IMG/VR virus record: IMGVR_UViG_3300007512_002494
Location: 1 to 21,930 of that record
DNA: 21,930 nt
Source of the DNA: a virus
Reading direction: 5' to 3' (one strand)
How positions within the stretch are numbered: the stretch's first letter is position 1; every line of letters starts with the position of its first letter. This document shows, in pieces, positions 13,472 to 21,422 of this stretch. Both the position numbers and the translations under genes were made by a program. Below the pieces are notes generated by a model. That model was not told the DNA's origin, did no database searches, and worked only from the letters and a program-made list of their open reading frames with translations.

Positions 13472-16135
13472 CTATGCTATTTCAAATAATGAATCAAATG
13501 TGTTTGTGCTTTCTGTTTCCTTAAGGTCCCAGTTTAACACGCCAATAAGATTATCAATTTTCTTATTGATAATTGTACGCTCCATTTCTGTATGATCAAA
13601 TGGAAGATCTTTGTACCATTGCGGTAAATGCAATTCATCAATTGGATATGCTACACTTGTCATACCCATCGGATTATTCTTTAGTTTGCAAACAATAGTT
13701 TTCATACCGTCTGTAATTTCCATAGAATAATTATCTGAATATGCTTTGCGTAATCTATTCCAATTAATAGCGGCCATAACATGACCTACACCACATTTAC
13801 CTGTACGCTCAAACATGTTGGTATACTTTGTAAGGTTATTAACACGCTTAGGTGTACCTTTTTCCCAACCAGGGCGTTCTTTAAAATTCTCTCTAAATGA
13901 TTTTATTCTATCCAGAATATCAGTTTCTTGCTTGCCATCTAATACTTCAAACAATATTTCTTCTAAAAATCGTTGCATAAATTCTGGAGTATCACTACGT
14001 TTAAGATCTAAGCCCATGGCTTTTAGTTTTCCTGGTTTGCCATCGGTATCTTTGCGATTACCTTCTTGGTCATAAACTAGGATGCCATATCTTTTCTTTT
14101 TAATAAACAAACCTCTTGAAGCAACAATTTCCCTTGCCGCTGCAATAATTTCTCCACTTTCTATAGTAATACCAAATGTGTTATTCATAAACTGTGGAAA
14201 TGATGAATTTACTTCCTCGCCTATTGCATCATATAACTTTATCGCTTTCTCTTTATCCCATTCAACATTACCATTTGCTATTTCATCCTTGAGAGCTGGT
14301 ATAGCACTATAATAAACACTATCAGTATCACCATAAATGATAGTTGAACCCACATGATCGTACTCTCCTGTAAGTACCTTGTTGACCTGTGCGGACATAT
14401 GTTTTGCTATAGATCTGCCAGTCAACGTAACACTTTGACCCATCCTTAGGTCAAAAAATCTAGATCCTGGATTTAGAATAGCTCCATATAAACTATTTAA
14501 GTTAATTTTCTTTACAAGTTGTCTTTTATCCCAAAATTCTATCTTTTCTTTGTCGTTGGCGTCTATTGCTTCTTGCAAACTTTTTTGCATAACTTTACGC
14601 TCTGCATACCAACGCTCTAATAAGTTTGGAATAATACCTTTTATATCATGTCTAAAAATAGTACCGTTTGCGGATATACCCCACGGATTACCTTGATTGT
14701 GTATTAAGTCATATATCTCAGCACCTGTATATTGATCTGTTTCTCCGTTCTCCCAATCTACAGTAATCTTTTCTGCGACATCTCTATCTCGCACTAAATC
14801 AAATTCTAATGTGCAAAATATACCTTCCCATGCTTCTGCAAAACTAGATTTGTTACCCATTTTTTCACGTACCATGTTGTACGTTTTTTCTAGTCTGCAT
14901 TGTCCTATAATTGTTTCTGGTCCCATATTCATAGCACGAATTACACTAGGATATAGTGAATTCAAGTCCATAGAACCTATCCAATCATGCATTCCTATTT
15001 TTGGTTGTGCTACATAAGCACCTGCGGCAGTACTAAATTCGTCTTCGCTTTTTTGTTTTTTATCAGGTACTTGTAATCCTTGGCTATGTGCTTCGTTTAT
15101 AATTGCTTGGTCGCTAACTGCTACTGCCCCCATTGTTGTTTGCAGTAATACCGTATTAGCATGGGCTAACACATTTGCTAAATCAATGAACTGTAATTTG
15201 TCATCCATTTTCTTTAGCATCATTGTATCTTGTCTGTTGTATGCTATAAATTTTTCATAATCATTGTTATATAGTTGATCTAATGTACCTTCGTATGCTA
15301 CCTTAGTTTCGCCAATTTCATATTCACCTACTGCATCTAGTCTATAACTATGCATTTCATGATATGTATATTTGCGATACAATTCTAAATAATCTAAATG
15401 TACTCTACCTATTAAATCAAATGTTTCTAAATCTTTACCAAACTTTTCAAATTCTCTTTTGCGTGGATACTGCTTCCACAAACAAAAATCTCGCATACGC
15501 TCTTTGCCTAATACTCTAGCAACTCTGTTTACTGTATACGGAATATCATAACCTTCACTATTCCAACCACTTAATATGTCTGCATTTTCTATCATTGCTA
15601 AAAAGTTTTCTAGCAATTCTTCTTCTGTATTGCAGAGCATTGTGTTTTCAAATTTACCACATATTTCTTCTGCTTCTGTACGTTCTACAGTCTTAGGCCG
15701 TATAGTAAATGTGATTAGACTATCTAACCAACTGCACCACATTGTTACAGAATTAATCATAGAAAATGGATCAGACGGATCAGCAAAGCCCTTTTCCTGT
15801 TTAAAGTCTACTTCGATATCGAAGAAACACTTGTTTAAATTTGGCGCCTCTTTGCCTAAATAGTTGTCTTCTAAACAACGAAACACAGGATTAACATCCG
15901 ATTCAAACAATCGTTTATTACCTTGTAGTTTCTTTTCTTTATGAAATGCTTTACCGCTTGTAGTGCTTACTCTGCTAAGTGGAGTGCCAAATATGGATTT
16001 ATACTTGCCTCGCATATCTGAATAATAGAAGACATATCGAGCAGGATACGACATGTATTCACGCTTACCGTTAACACGCTCTACAATATGTATTGCGTCT
16101 TTTTCTCTTTCGAAGAAGGCGTCTACATAACTCAT
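13472..16135 (-). CDS. 43: family B DNA polymerase, T4 gp43-like
   Basis: The replicative polymerase with 3'-5' exonuclease; 887 aa, close to T4 gp43 (898). Exonuclease motifs: Exo I FFDIEV (Asp106, Glu108), Exo II GWNSEGYDIPY (Asp197) and Exo III YNRQDT (Tyr299, Asp303). Polymerase motifs: A MDLNSLYPS (Asp390), B KKINLNSLYG (about 542-551), C YGDTDS (601-606) and KKKRYG (689-694). All catalytic residues are present. The C-terminus ends TFDSLFEIA; in T4 the last residues of gp43 bind the clamp, so FDSLFE (880-885) is probably the clamp-binding peptide. The start overlaps the preceding small gene by ATGA. It is transcribed from the promoter at 16410-16438. No intein or split is seen. Confidence 0.98.
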   Translation of the reverse strand: MSYVDAFFEREKDAIHIVERVNGKREYMSYPARYVFYYSDMRGKYKSIFGTPLSRVSTTSGKAFHKEKKLQGNKRLFESDVNPVFRCLEDNYLGKEAPNLNKCFFDIEVDFKQEKGFADPSDPFSMINSVTMWCSWLDSLITFTIRPKTVERTEAEEICGKFENTMLCNTEEELLENFLAMIENADILSGWNSEGYDIPYTVNRVARVLGKERMRDFCLWKQYPRKREFEKFGKDLETFDLIGRVHLDYLELYRKYTYHEMHSYRLDAVGEYEIGETKVAYEGTLDQLYNNDYEKFIAYNRQDTMMLKKMDDKLQFIDLANVLAHANTVLLQTTMGAVAVSDQAIINEAHSQGLQVPDKKQKSEDEFSTAAGAYVAQPKIGMHDWIGSMDLNSLYPSVIRAMNMGPETIIGQCRLEKTYNMVREKMGNKSSFAEAWEGIFCTLEFDLVRDRDVAEKITVDWENGETDQYTGAEIYDLIHNQGNPWGISANGTIFRHDIKGIIPNLLERWYAERKVMQKSLQEAIDANDKEKIEFWDKRQLVKKINLNSLYGAILNPGSRFFDLRMGQSVTLTGRSIAKHMSAQVNKVLTGEYDHVGSTIIYGDTDSVYYSAIPALKDEIANGNVEWDKEKAIKLYDAIGEEVNSSFPQFMNNTFGITIESGEIIAAAREIVASRGLFIKKKRYGILVYDQEGNRKDTDGKPGKLKAMGLDLKRSDTPEFMQRFLEEILFEVLDGKQETDILDRIKSFRENFKERPGWEKGTPKRVNNLTKYTNMFERTGKCGVGHVMAAINWNRLRKAYSDNYSMEITDGMKTIVCKLKNNPMGMTSVAYPIDELHLPQWYKDLPFDHTEMERTIINKKIDNLIGVLNWDLKETESTNTFDSLFEIA

Positions 16136-16392
16136 GCAGTTCTGCCAACTGCTTCTAATACATCTTCAACAGCACTAAAATCTTCTTTAGATTGATTAAG
16201 TGAGGCTTTATGTGCAATTTTAATTGCTTTATTAAGAGTAGCTGCTTTAATGTCGAGTTCTTGTGCAATTGCTTTAACTGTATCGCTTAACCCTTCGCGA
16301 AGATCTTGCATCTCTTGTGTAACTTGAACACCTTCGTTTACTAATTGCTTTAGTTTAGCAATCTCGTCAATACTATACACTTTTTGTGGCAT
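16132..16392 (-). CDS. small helical protein, possibly DsbA-like (T4 dsDNA-binding)
   Basis: An 86-aa, all-helical, charged protein (SIDEIAKLKQLVNEGVQVTQ; AIAQELDIKAATLNKAIKIA; EDFSAVEDVLEAVGRTA). The length and the arrangement of a long first helix, a helix-turn-helix-like middle (LDIKAATLNKAIKIAHKA) and an acidic C-terminal helix recall T4 DsbA (89 aa), a dsDNA-binding protein that helps late transcription. The resemblance is by eye and weak. It has its own strong promoter and a very good AAAGGAG ribosome binding site, and overlaps the polymerase start by ATGA, so it is co-expressed with the polymerase. A regulatory or accessory role in replication or late transcription is the best guess. 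Confidence 0.6.
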   Translation of the reverse strand: MPQKVYSIDEIAKLKQLVNEGVQVTQEMQDLREGLSDTVKAIAQELDIKAATLNKAIKIAHKASLNQSKEDFSAVEDVLEAVGRTA

Positions 16393-16409
16393 ATTTCTCC
16401 TTTTATTTT

Positions 16410-16438
16410 ATTATAACATATAAAAAGTATTTTTGCAA
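16410..16438 (-). promoter_or_regulatory. extended -10 promoter of the polymerase operon
   Basis: TTGCAA (16438-16433), 17 nt, then TATAAT (16415-16410) with TGT before it. The -35 has four of six consensus bases and the -10 is perfect. The ATG of the small gene is 17 nt after the -10 behind AAAGGAG, giving an expected leader of about 11 nt. The layout is the same as at 877-905 and 4121-4149. It separates the replication genes from the envelope block upstream. Confidence 0.82.
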
Positions 16439-16446
16439 ATAAAAAT

Positions 16447-16626
16447 TTATTTAATATAAGTTTGGATCATGTTTTTTCTACCATGATACTTATGTAGACG
16501 ATCTAAAGTTTCATCTATGTCGTGTATTTCCATTGCGGTAGGATCTGTTTTTGCAAGTTTTTGTTTTGCTATTTCTGTTATTTGTGCTATTTTATCGTCT
16601 AACTCTGCGACGTATGCTTCTTTCAT
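16447..16626 (-). CDS. 59-aa hypothetical protein ending the channel operon
   Basis: A 59-residue frame, MKEAYVAELDDKIAQITEIA, then KQKLAKTDPTAMEIHDIDET and a basic end (HKYHGRKNMIQTYIK). It is soluble and predicted to be helical, probably with a short coiled coil. Its ATG overlaps the stop of the preceding membrane-protein gene in TAATG, a sign of translational coupling, which makes it very likely real. It ends just upstream of the polymerase-operon promoter. No family is recognised; a cytoplasmic partner of the channel-like proteins or an unrelated regulator are both possible. Confidence 0.72.
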   Translation of the reverse strand: MKEAYVAELDDKIAQITEIAKQKLAKTDPTAMEIHDIDETLDRLHKYHGRKNMIQTYIK

Positions 16627-17093
16627 TATGTTCCTTTTGGAAGTTTTTTAGTAAAATCAAAATTATAAAATTCAAATTCACCATACTTAGTTCCTTCGCC
16701 TGCATCGTTTTCTTGACCTTGTTTAAATTCTCCTTCAATCATTTGTCCTTGCTCCATTTTACCACTTGCCTTTTCTTGATTTTGATGCTCAGGTTTTGAA
16801 TACGGAACTTTGTATGCTATTGGATCTTTATCGCCTTCGTGTATAACCCAATAATAGATCCAGTCAGGTTCTTTTACTGCTGAAGACAATAACATAAATT
16901 TACCCTTCTTAATACTTTCAGTAGGATAACCCAATAACCCTTGTATTGTAACATATGTAGTTACAGTGAGCAAGAGCGAAGATGGAATTAATACAAACAT
17001 ATATAATTTGTTTTGTCCTTTTTGTATTAAATCCCAGAGTAATATACTTAATAGTAAAATCCAGGCAACGATTAAAAATGCAAAAAATATCAT
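16626..17093 (-). CDS. two-helix membrane protein with Gln/Glu/Gly-rich tail, 155 aa
   Basis: Two hydrophobic helices (about 2-22, IFFAFLIVAWILLLSILLW; and about 30-54, YMFVLIPSSLLLTVTTYVTI) are followed by a soluble region with aromatic segments (PDWIYYWVIHEGDKDPIAY) and a low-complexity stretch of Glu, Gln, Lys and Gly (NQEKASGKMEQGQMIEGEFK). The protein is not recognised. It is the third membrane protein in a tightly coupled set: its ATG overlaps the stop of the MotB/ExbD-like gene (TAATG) and its stop overlaps the next start in the same way. It probably belongs to the same envelope complex as the channel pair. Confidence 0.8.
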   Translation of the reverse strand: MIFFAFLIVAWILLLSILLWDLIQKGQNKLYMFVLIPSSLLLTVTTYVTIQGLLGYPTESIKKGKFMLLSSAVKEPDWIYYWVIHEGDKDPIAYKVPYSKPEHQNQEKASGKMEQGQMIEGEFKQGQENDAGEGTKYGEFEFYNFDFTKKLPKGT

Positions 17094-17854
17094 TAATGTT
17101 CTCCTGACGCATCATGCTCATTTCTTCCTTCAGGTAAATCTTGTACTGGAGGAAGAGACTCATATTGTTGTTCTTCTGGCGATTCGTATTGAAGTGCTTG
17201 TACCTGAGCTCTTGTCGGACCTGAAGAAATATTAGTATTGGCAGAATCTATTGAACCTGCAAGTTTCTTTTGTAATTTATTTGTAGAAATTATATTACCG
17301 TTTTTATCTACAGTAAATCTAATAGCGGTTCGCTCATCTGCAGGTTTATACAATACTTCAATACCATTATATACCTCAAAGTATGGATTTATTTTAATAA
17401 CTTGAATCATTACTTCAGTTGGTTTACTAGATTCTCTGGCGCCTTTGGCAGAATAAAAATGAACATTAACAATATGTTCACCTGGTATAATACCTCTTAC
17501 GGTCATGATTTCTCTATTTAAATGAACAACTTTTGGCTCACCATTAGCCATTAAAATAGTATCATTTGTTTTGCCTAAATCGTCTCTATCTAAATGTAAC
17601 CAGCCTGCATCTTTATTAGGAAAACCAACAACTGTACCAGTCGGATCTTTCATCCACAAATCTATATCATACGATGAGTCCGGATCCCACTCCATTATCA
17701 CCATGAATTCTGCTTTTGCTTGTATGTTTGCTTCTTCAGTTATAGGATTAATTAAAATAAATGCAACAATGAATAGAAAAGCAAAACCTATTAGTACGTT
17801 GAATAAAAGGTCAGTAAATGCTAATGAGCTTTTGTATTTAGAATTACTGTCCAT
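17093..17854 (-). CDS. MotB/ExbD-type one-helix protein with DUF2135-like domain
   Basis: The N-terminus has a short cytoplasmic part and one helix with an acidic residue at its start, LAFTDLLFNVLIGFAFLFIV (Asp15), the arrangement of MotB, TolR and ExbD, where this Asp carries the proton. The rest (about 40-253) would be periplasmic. Residues 50-168 contain MEWDPDSSYDIDLWMKDPTG and GWLHLDRDDLG, then IIPGEHIVNVHFYS, which resembles the DUF2135/YfaP beta-sandwich (W-x-D-DlDLhV-DP-G; G-LD-D). There is no OmpA-type peptidoglycan-binding domain and no clear ExbD domain. The tail is Gln/Pro/Glu-rich. It overlaps the MotA/ExbB-like gene by 11 nt. The helix assignment is supported by the neighbouring gene; the domain match was judged by eye. 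Confidence 0.72.
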   Translation of the reverse strand: MDSNSKYKSSLAFTDLLFNVLIGFAFLFIVAFILINPITEEANIQAKAEFMVIMEWDPDSSYDIDLWMKDPTGTVVGFPNKDAGWLHLDRDDLGKTNDTILMANGEPKVVHLNREIMTVRGIIPGEHIVNVHFYSAKGARESSKPTEVMIQVIKINPYFEVYNGIEVLYKPADERTAIRFTVDKNGNIISTNKLQKKLAGSIDSANTNISSGPTRAQVQALQYESPEEQQYESLPPVQDLPEGRNEHDASGEH

Positions 17855-18302
17855 GGATTCTGTTCTCGTTTTCTACATTAACTAATTGTATTTTTAATGC
17901 TAACGAACAGATTAACCCTATCAATGTTGTATATAAGGCAGTACTCATGCCCAATGCCATTTTTGTAAGTGAATTCTGTATAGTACTTGTATTTGCTAAA
18001 TCAATTTCTGCAAATGCTCCGCTTAACATTAACAAAAATCCTGTTACAGTTCCTATCATACCTAATGCAAGACATGACTCGGATATAAACCAACCTATAC
18101 TAACATCTTGTGCTTTTTCTTCTGACTTTTTAGTTCGCCAACCTGTCCAAAGAGATGCTAATATAAACACTATTAAAATGAGAAAACTTAGTTTTGTTTG
18201 ATCGGCATTATATAAATTTTTATGTAGGTCAAAGTAAACTGCTATCCCGCCTGCTAAAATAGACAAACAAAATATAAGCCACCATCTTAGTAGTGCTTTC
18301 AT
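17844..18302 (-). CDS. MotA/TolQ/ExbB-like proton channel subunit, 152 aa
   Basis: Four hydrophobic segments (about 5-24, 38-55, 73-96, 117-140). The last two carry the family core: LGMIGTVTGFLLML (80-93; family G-x2-GTV-x-G) and ALGMSTALYTTLIGLICSLALK (116-137; family AL-x-TT-x-G). In MotA, TolQ and ExbB these helices form a pentamer around the Asp-bearing helix of the partner, turning proton flow into motion. It is small (ExbB is about 244 aa) and its cytoplasmic loop (about 56-66, basic and acidic) is short. It starts one base after the peptidase stop and overlaps the MotB/ExbD-like gene. A phage-encoded motor or pump for the host envelope is the natural reading; the task is unknown. Confidence 0.8.
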   Translation of the reverse strand: MKALLRWWLIFCLSILAGGIAVYFDLHKNLYNADQTKLSFLILIVFILASLWTGWRTKKSEEKAQDVSIGWFISESCLALGMIGTVTGFLLMLSGAFAEIDLANTSTIQNSLTKMALGMSTALYTTLIGLICSLALKIQLVNVENENRIHGQ

Positions 18303-18303
18303 A

Positions 18304-18768
18304 TTATGGTTTCCAAGGAAGATACTTTCCTTTGGTTTTTTGATTAATAATTAATCCTATGTGCCTATTTGTACCGTCATTTCGATAAGAACAATGAACC
18401 CAACCACTATTAGGATCTCCTGTCGGATCATGGAACTCTAATATGATTTGATCAAAGTCTAAATTTTTATAACACCATGTCGCTAATTCTTTATTTGATA
18501 ATCCGTTAATTTCAAAATCTGCGGCTTGTCCTTTGGCATGTTGTGATCTTCCAGAACTGCCTACTGCTTCGCATAATTTAACAGATCTATATCCTGAATT
18601 AATACGTACAGATCTTCCATAATGATCACGTACTGGTTGAAGAATGTTACAACAAAGAGCTGTTAAATTTATAATTTCTTGTATACCTGGCTCATTGGGA
18701 ATATTTCTTCTTATTGCTGTATCTGAAAAAGTCATTTCTTTTAATGAAAAGTTTTTTGTGATTTTCAT
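18304..18768 (-). CDS. M15-family peptidase, probable endolysin
   Basis: A 154-aa peptidase of the M15 (Peptidase_M15_3) type that cuts peptidoglycan stem peptides. The zinc ligands are visible: His77 and Asp84 (SQHAKGQAADFEI) and His125 (GWVHCSYR); the family-typical RINSGYRS (55-62) is also present. There is no signal peptide, as for many endolysins, so release to the periplasm would need a holin or similar. It has an AGGAG ribosome binding site and lies between the transglycosylase-domain protein and the channel-like genes. Either lysis or a virion-borne wall-opening function is possible. Confidence 0.9.
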   Translation of the reverse strand: MKITKNFSLKEMTFSDTAIRRNIPNEPGIQEIINLTALCCNILQPVRDHYGRSVRINSGYRSVKLCEAVGSSGRSQHAKGQAADFEINGLSNKELATWCYKNLDFDQIILEFHDPTGDPNSGWVHCSYRNDGTNRHIGLIINQKTKGKYLPWKP

Positions 18769-18788
18769 TTATTTCTCCTGGGAGCTTA

Positions 18789-21419
18789 CTAGATATTTAC
18801 CTTACTCATACCTTCAAGGATAGCACTTTTTTTAGAAAAGTTTATACCTTCAAACATTTTATAATTTTTCATAAATCTTTTGGCATTTTTTCTACCTTTA
18901 GGACTAGTAGCAGAACCACTTGTGTAATGAGCATATGTGTCTATTACATTACCTTTATATTTTTTTAATAAAAAGCTAAAATACCAAGCTCCGATTGTAG
19001 CTGCTTTAAGAGGATCGGTTGCAACCGTTCTCCATGTATATTTTGTGCCATGTCGAATATTGAAATCATTTACTGCTCCTGGTTGAGCAATACCCCACCT
19101 AACATGAAAAATACCAAAAGATCCTTCTTTGCCCATATGTTGGTCGCCTCTATATTTCCATTTTGTTAAATTACTAGGACTTACTAAACTTTCTGTAGCA
19201 CCTAATGTTTTTAATAATTTTATAGGTACACCTGACTGAATAGACAAAGACCTCATTAATTCTTCATAATTTTCTTGTGTACTAGGTGCTCCTCTTGTTT
19301 TCTTGGTACTATTAACAACATTTTTAATTTCATCTTCATCGACTGTAACTTCTCCTATATTAACAAAGTTACTTTTAAGTGTGGTGTCGGCAGTTGTTGG
19401 CAACAAATCTTCTGGTCCTTCTGGTTCTATGCCCAACGATGCTACTTCTTTTTCTTTTTTATTATCATCTGTGCTCCTCAAGTGAGGTGCGTACCAATCG
19501 GCAGGTGGTTCGATTTTTTCGTCTGTAAAGTTAATTAGATTTTCGTAGTATCGTAATTCGTGTCTCATAGGTATATATAAAACATTTCCTTCATCATCTA
19601 TTTTTGTACCACCTTCCTCTTCTTCCGTTGAAACATCATGATATATACCTGTTGGGGCTGTTTGTTCGCCGCTAATATATAGTGTACTTACATTCGAAGT
19701 ACCTATCTTCATCCGTTCTATTCTTTTTCGTTTGGTACCAAAATCAGGATGTCCTTCGTATTCGTGTGTAGGAATAATTTGCATTACTGTACCTGGTTGG
19801 TTATATAAATCAAATAATCGTTTAGAATGAATATTTTGAACAGTTCCGTTCGGTATCATCATTCGTACTAAATTATCTTTAATAAGATCATCTGAGAATT
19901 TTATATCTTTTCTATTTTTAATTGACATATTAGTCCAAGAATTGGTTAATTCTTTAAATTGTTCTTTACTAGGTTGCGAAGTAACAAATACAGTAGTTAA
20001 TCGATCCTTTGGAGGTGTAAATGGTATAGGTTGATATAATGGGGTATTAGCATAACCTCCATTAAATTGCATGGGTGTCAATAACTTTCTAACATCGGTT
20101 TCTGGTAAAGTGTCTTGTTCTTTAGATATGTCTTTTACATATGAATCGGCGGCAAGAGACATTGCTATCTTGTCTAAACCAGTGAGTGCAAAAAACATAC
20201 CTATTCCTCCGGCCGCCCTGAGTCCTCCGCCTATTTTTGATTTCCAAGTTCTTTTAGGTACTGTATGTTTTACACCTTTTTTATCTGTAAATTCTTCATT
20301 ATTTGCAGCTTTTAAAGTTTTTGCTTGTTTCTCTATTTCTGCCTGAAGTTGTTTTGTTTTAGCATCTATATCAAGTTGCTTTTTAGCCATAGCATCCAAT
20401 TTTGCTTGTTGAGCCTTTTTAAATTTCTCACCAGATTGGCCGATTCCTGTTTTTATTGCACTATCCTTCTTTTTACCACTTTGATCTTTAACTGTTTGTG
20501 TATCTTTTGCTTTATCTATTTTTTGTTGTAATTTTTTAGATGGTTCTTCAGGAGCATCGCCTGTTCCTGTTTTTTTCAATACTTGTTTATTTGCCTGCGT
20601 TTTTTTTGCAGGTTTGTAATCTTGTGATTTAGCGGCCTGTTGATGTTTTTTTATTATTTCGGCTGCATCTTTATATTTTATCCAATTTGTATCGCCTGGA
20701 TTTTTGATATTTTGTCTGTAGTATCTACCAGTTTTATCCATTTTTAAAACATATTGTTTATCTATTTTGACAACAAATTTATCTTTACCAACTAGTCCAC
20801 TAGGTGGTGGCTCTAATTGCGGTACTTTTGCTATTTTTACAGGGCTTACTACTGGTTTTTTAGGATCTATTTTAATTTTACTTGGTGTAATTTGTAATGC
20901 AGGCTTTTTTGGTTTTTCAAAACTAGGTAATCCTACTTTAGGTACATCTACTTTAATTTTAGCAAGATCAGGTTTTGTGATTGGTATATCAATTTTAAAT
21001 GGCTTTGCTTGCTTTATTTCAGGTTTAGGAAATGTAACTTTTGGTAATTCGACTTTTGATATAGCAGGTTGCTTTACCTGTATTTCAGGTTTTGCTAATG
21101 CCGGGACTACTGGTCTTTTACTTGGCGTTAGCAAAGACGGTGGAGGAAGTATAGTAGATCCTCCTTTTTTTAATATAGGTTTTATTGGTTGAGGTATCGG
21201 TGGTATTAAATACGGATCTTTGATTTTTGCATGTTGTTTTGGTTGTTCTGGTTCTATACTTGTAGTTGGCAGTTTTTTAAATGGCCGCTTTAACATATGT
21301 ATAGGTACAAGATCTTGACCAAATCTCGGACCCTTTAACGTAGAAGAAGGCTTTTCTAATAATTTTTCCAATTCTCGTTCAAATAAAATTTTTTCCTTCT
21401 CATCAATACCATAGCCCAT
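18789..21419 (-). CDS. 876-aa Lys/Pro-rich protein with C-terminal lytic transglycosylase domain
   Basis: Residues 1-215 are a Lys/Pro-rich region with loose repeats of KP-x-I and VPKV type. Residues 265-400 are Lys/Gln/Ala-rich and predicted coiled coil (KQLDIDAKTKQLQAEIEKQA). A weak hydrophobic segment lies near 400-425 (GGLRAAGGIGMFFALTGL). About 725-850 is an SLT-type lysozyme-like domain: ATES (Glu743, probable catalytic acid), then EGSFGIFHVRWG in place of the usual GA-x-GLMQ, and later AHYTSGSA. The layout fits a large virion protein (tail or baseplate associated) that cuts the wall at entry, but a T4 equivalent is not recognised. The rod-like Lys/Pro part also resembles envelope-spanning proteins of the TonB kind. 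It starts 3 nt after the preceding gene. Confidence 0.82.
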   Translation of the reverse strand: MGYGIDEKEKILFERELEKLLEKPSSTLKGPRFGQDLVPIHMLKRPFKKLPTTSIEPEQPKQHAKIKDPYLIPPIPQPIKPILKKGGSTILPPPSLLTPSKRPVVPALAKPEIQVKQPAISKVELPKVTFPKPEIKQAKPFKIDIPITKPDLAKIKVDVPKVGLPSFEKPKKPALQITPSKIKIDPKKPVVSPVKIAKVPQLEPPPSGLVGKDKFVVKIDKQYVLKMDKTGRYYRQNIKNPGDTNWIKYKDAAEIIKKHQQAAKSQDYKPAKKTQANKQVLKKTGTGDAPEEPSKKLQQKIDKAKDTQTVKDQSGKKKDSAIKTGIGQSGEKFKKAQQAKLDAMAKKQLDIDAKTKQLQAEIEKQAKTLKAANNEEFTDKKGVKHTVPKRTWKSKIGGGLRAAGGIGMFFALTGLDKIAMSLAADSYVKDISKEQDTLPETDVRKLLTPMQFNGGYANTPLYQPIPFTPPKDRLTTVFVTSQPSKEQFKELTNSWTNMSIKNRKDIKFSDDLIKDNLVRMMIPNGTVQNIHSKRLFDLYNQPGTVMQIIPTHEYEGHPDFGTKRKRIERMKIGTSNVSTLYISGEQTAPTGIYHDVSTEEEEGGTKIDDEGNVLYIPMRHELRYYENLINFTDEKIEPPADWYAPHLRSTDDNKKEKEVASLGIEPEGPEDLLPTTADTTLKSNFVNIGEVTVDEDEIKNVVNSTKKTRGAPSTQENYEELMRSLSIQSGVPIKLLKTLGATESLVSPSNLTKWKYRGDQHMGKEGSFGIFHVRWGIAQPGAVNDFNIRHGTKYTWRTVATDPLKAATIGAWYFSFLLKKYKGNVIDTYAHYTSGSATSPKGRKNAKRFMKNYKMFEGINFSKKSAILEGMSKVNI

Positions 21420-21422
21420 ACT

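Noticed and set aside
17093-18302. Zorya-type anti-phage defence (ZorA/ZorB)
   Set aside because: The pair has MotA/MotB-like helices, but ZorA is much larger with a long tail, ZorB has an OmpA-type domain, and no ZorC/D/E-like gene is present.
17093-18302. Flagellar MotA/MotB genes
   Set aside because: The channel protein is only 152 aa with a short cytoplasmic loop, and the partner has no peptidoglycan-binding domain.
18304-18768. VanY-type resistance enzyme
   Set aside because: Same M15 superfamily, but the small size, absence of signal peptide and phage context fit an endolysin better.
20767-21192. Plus-strand reading frame of 141 aa opposite the Lys/Pro-rich region
   Set aside because: It is the antisense of a biased-composition coding region, has no ribosome binding site and lies within a gene with a recognised domain.
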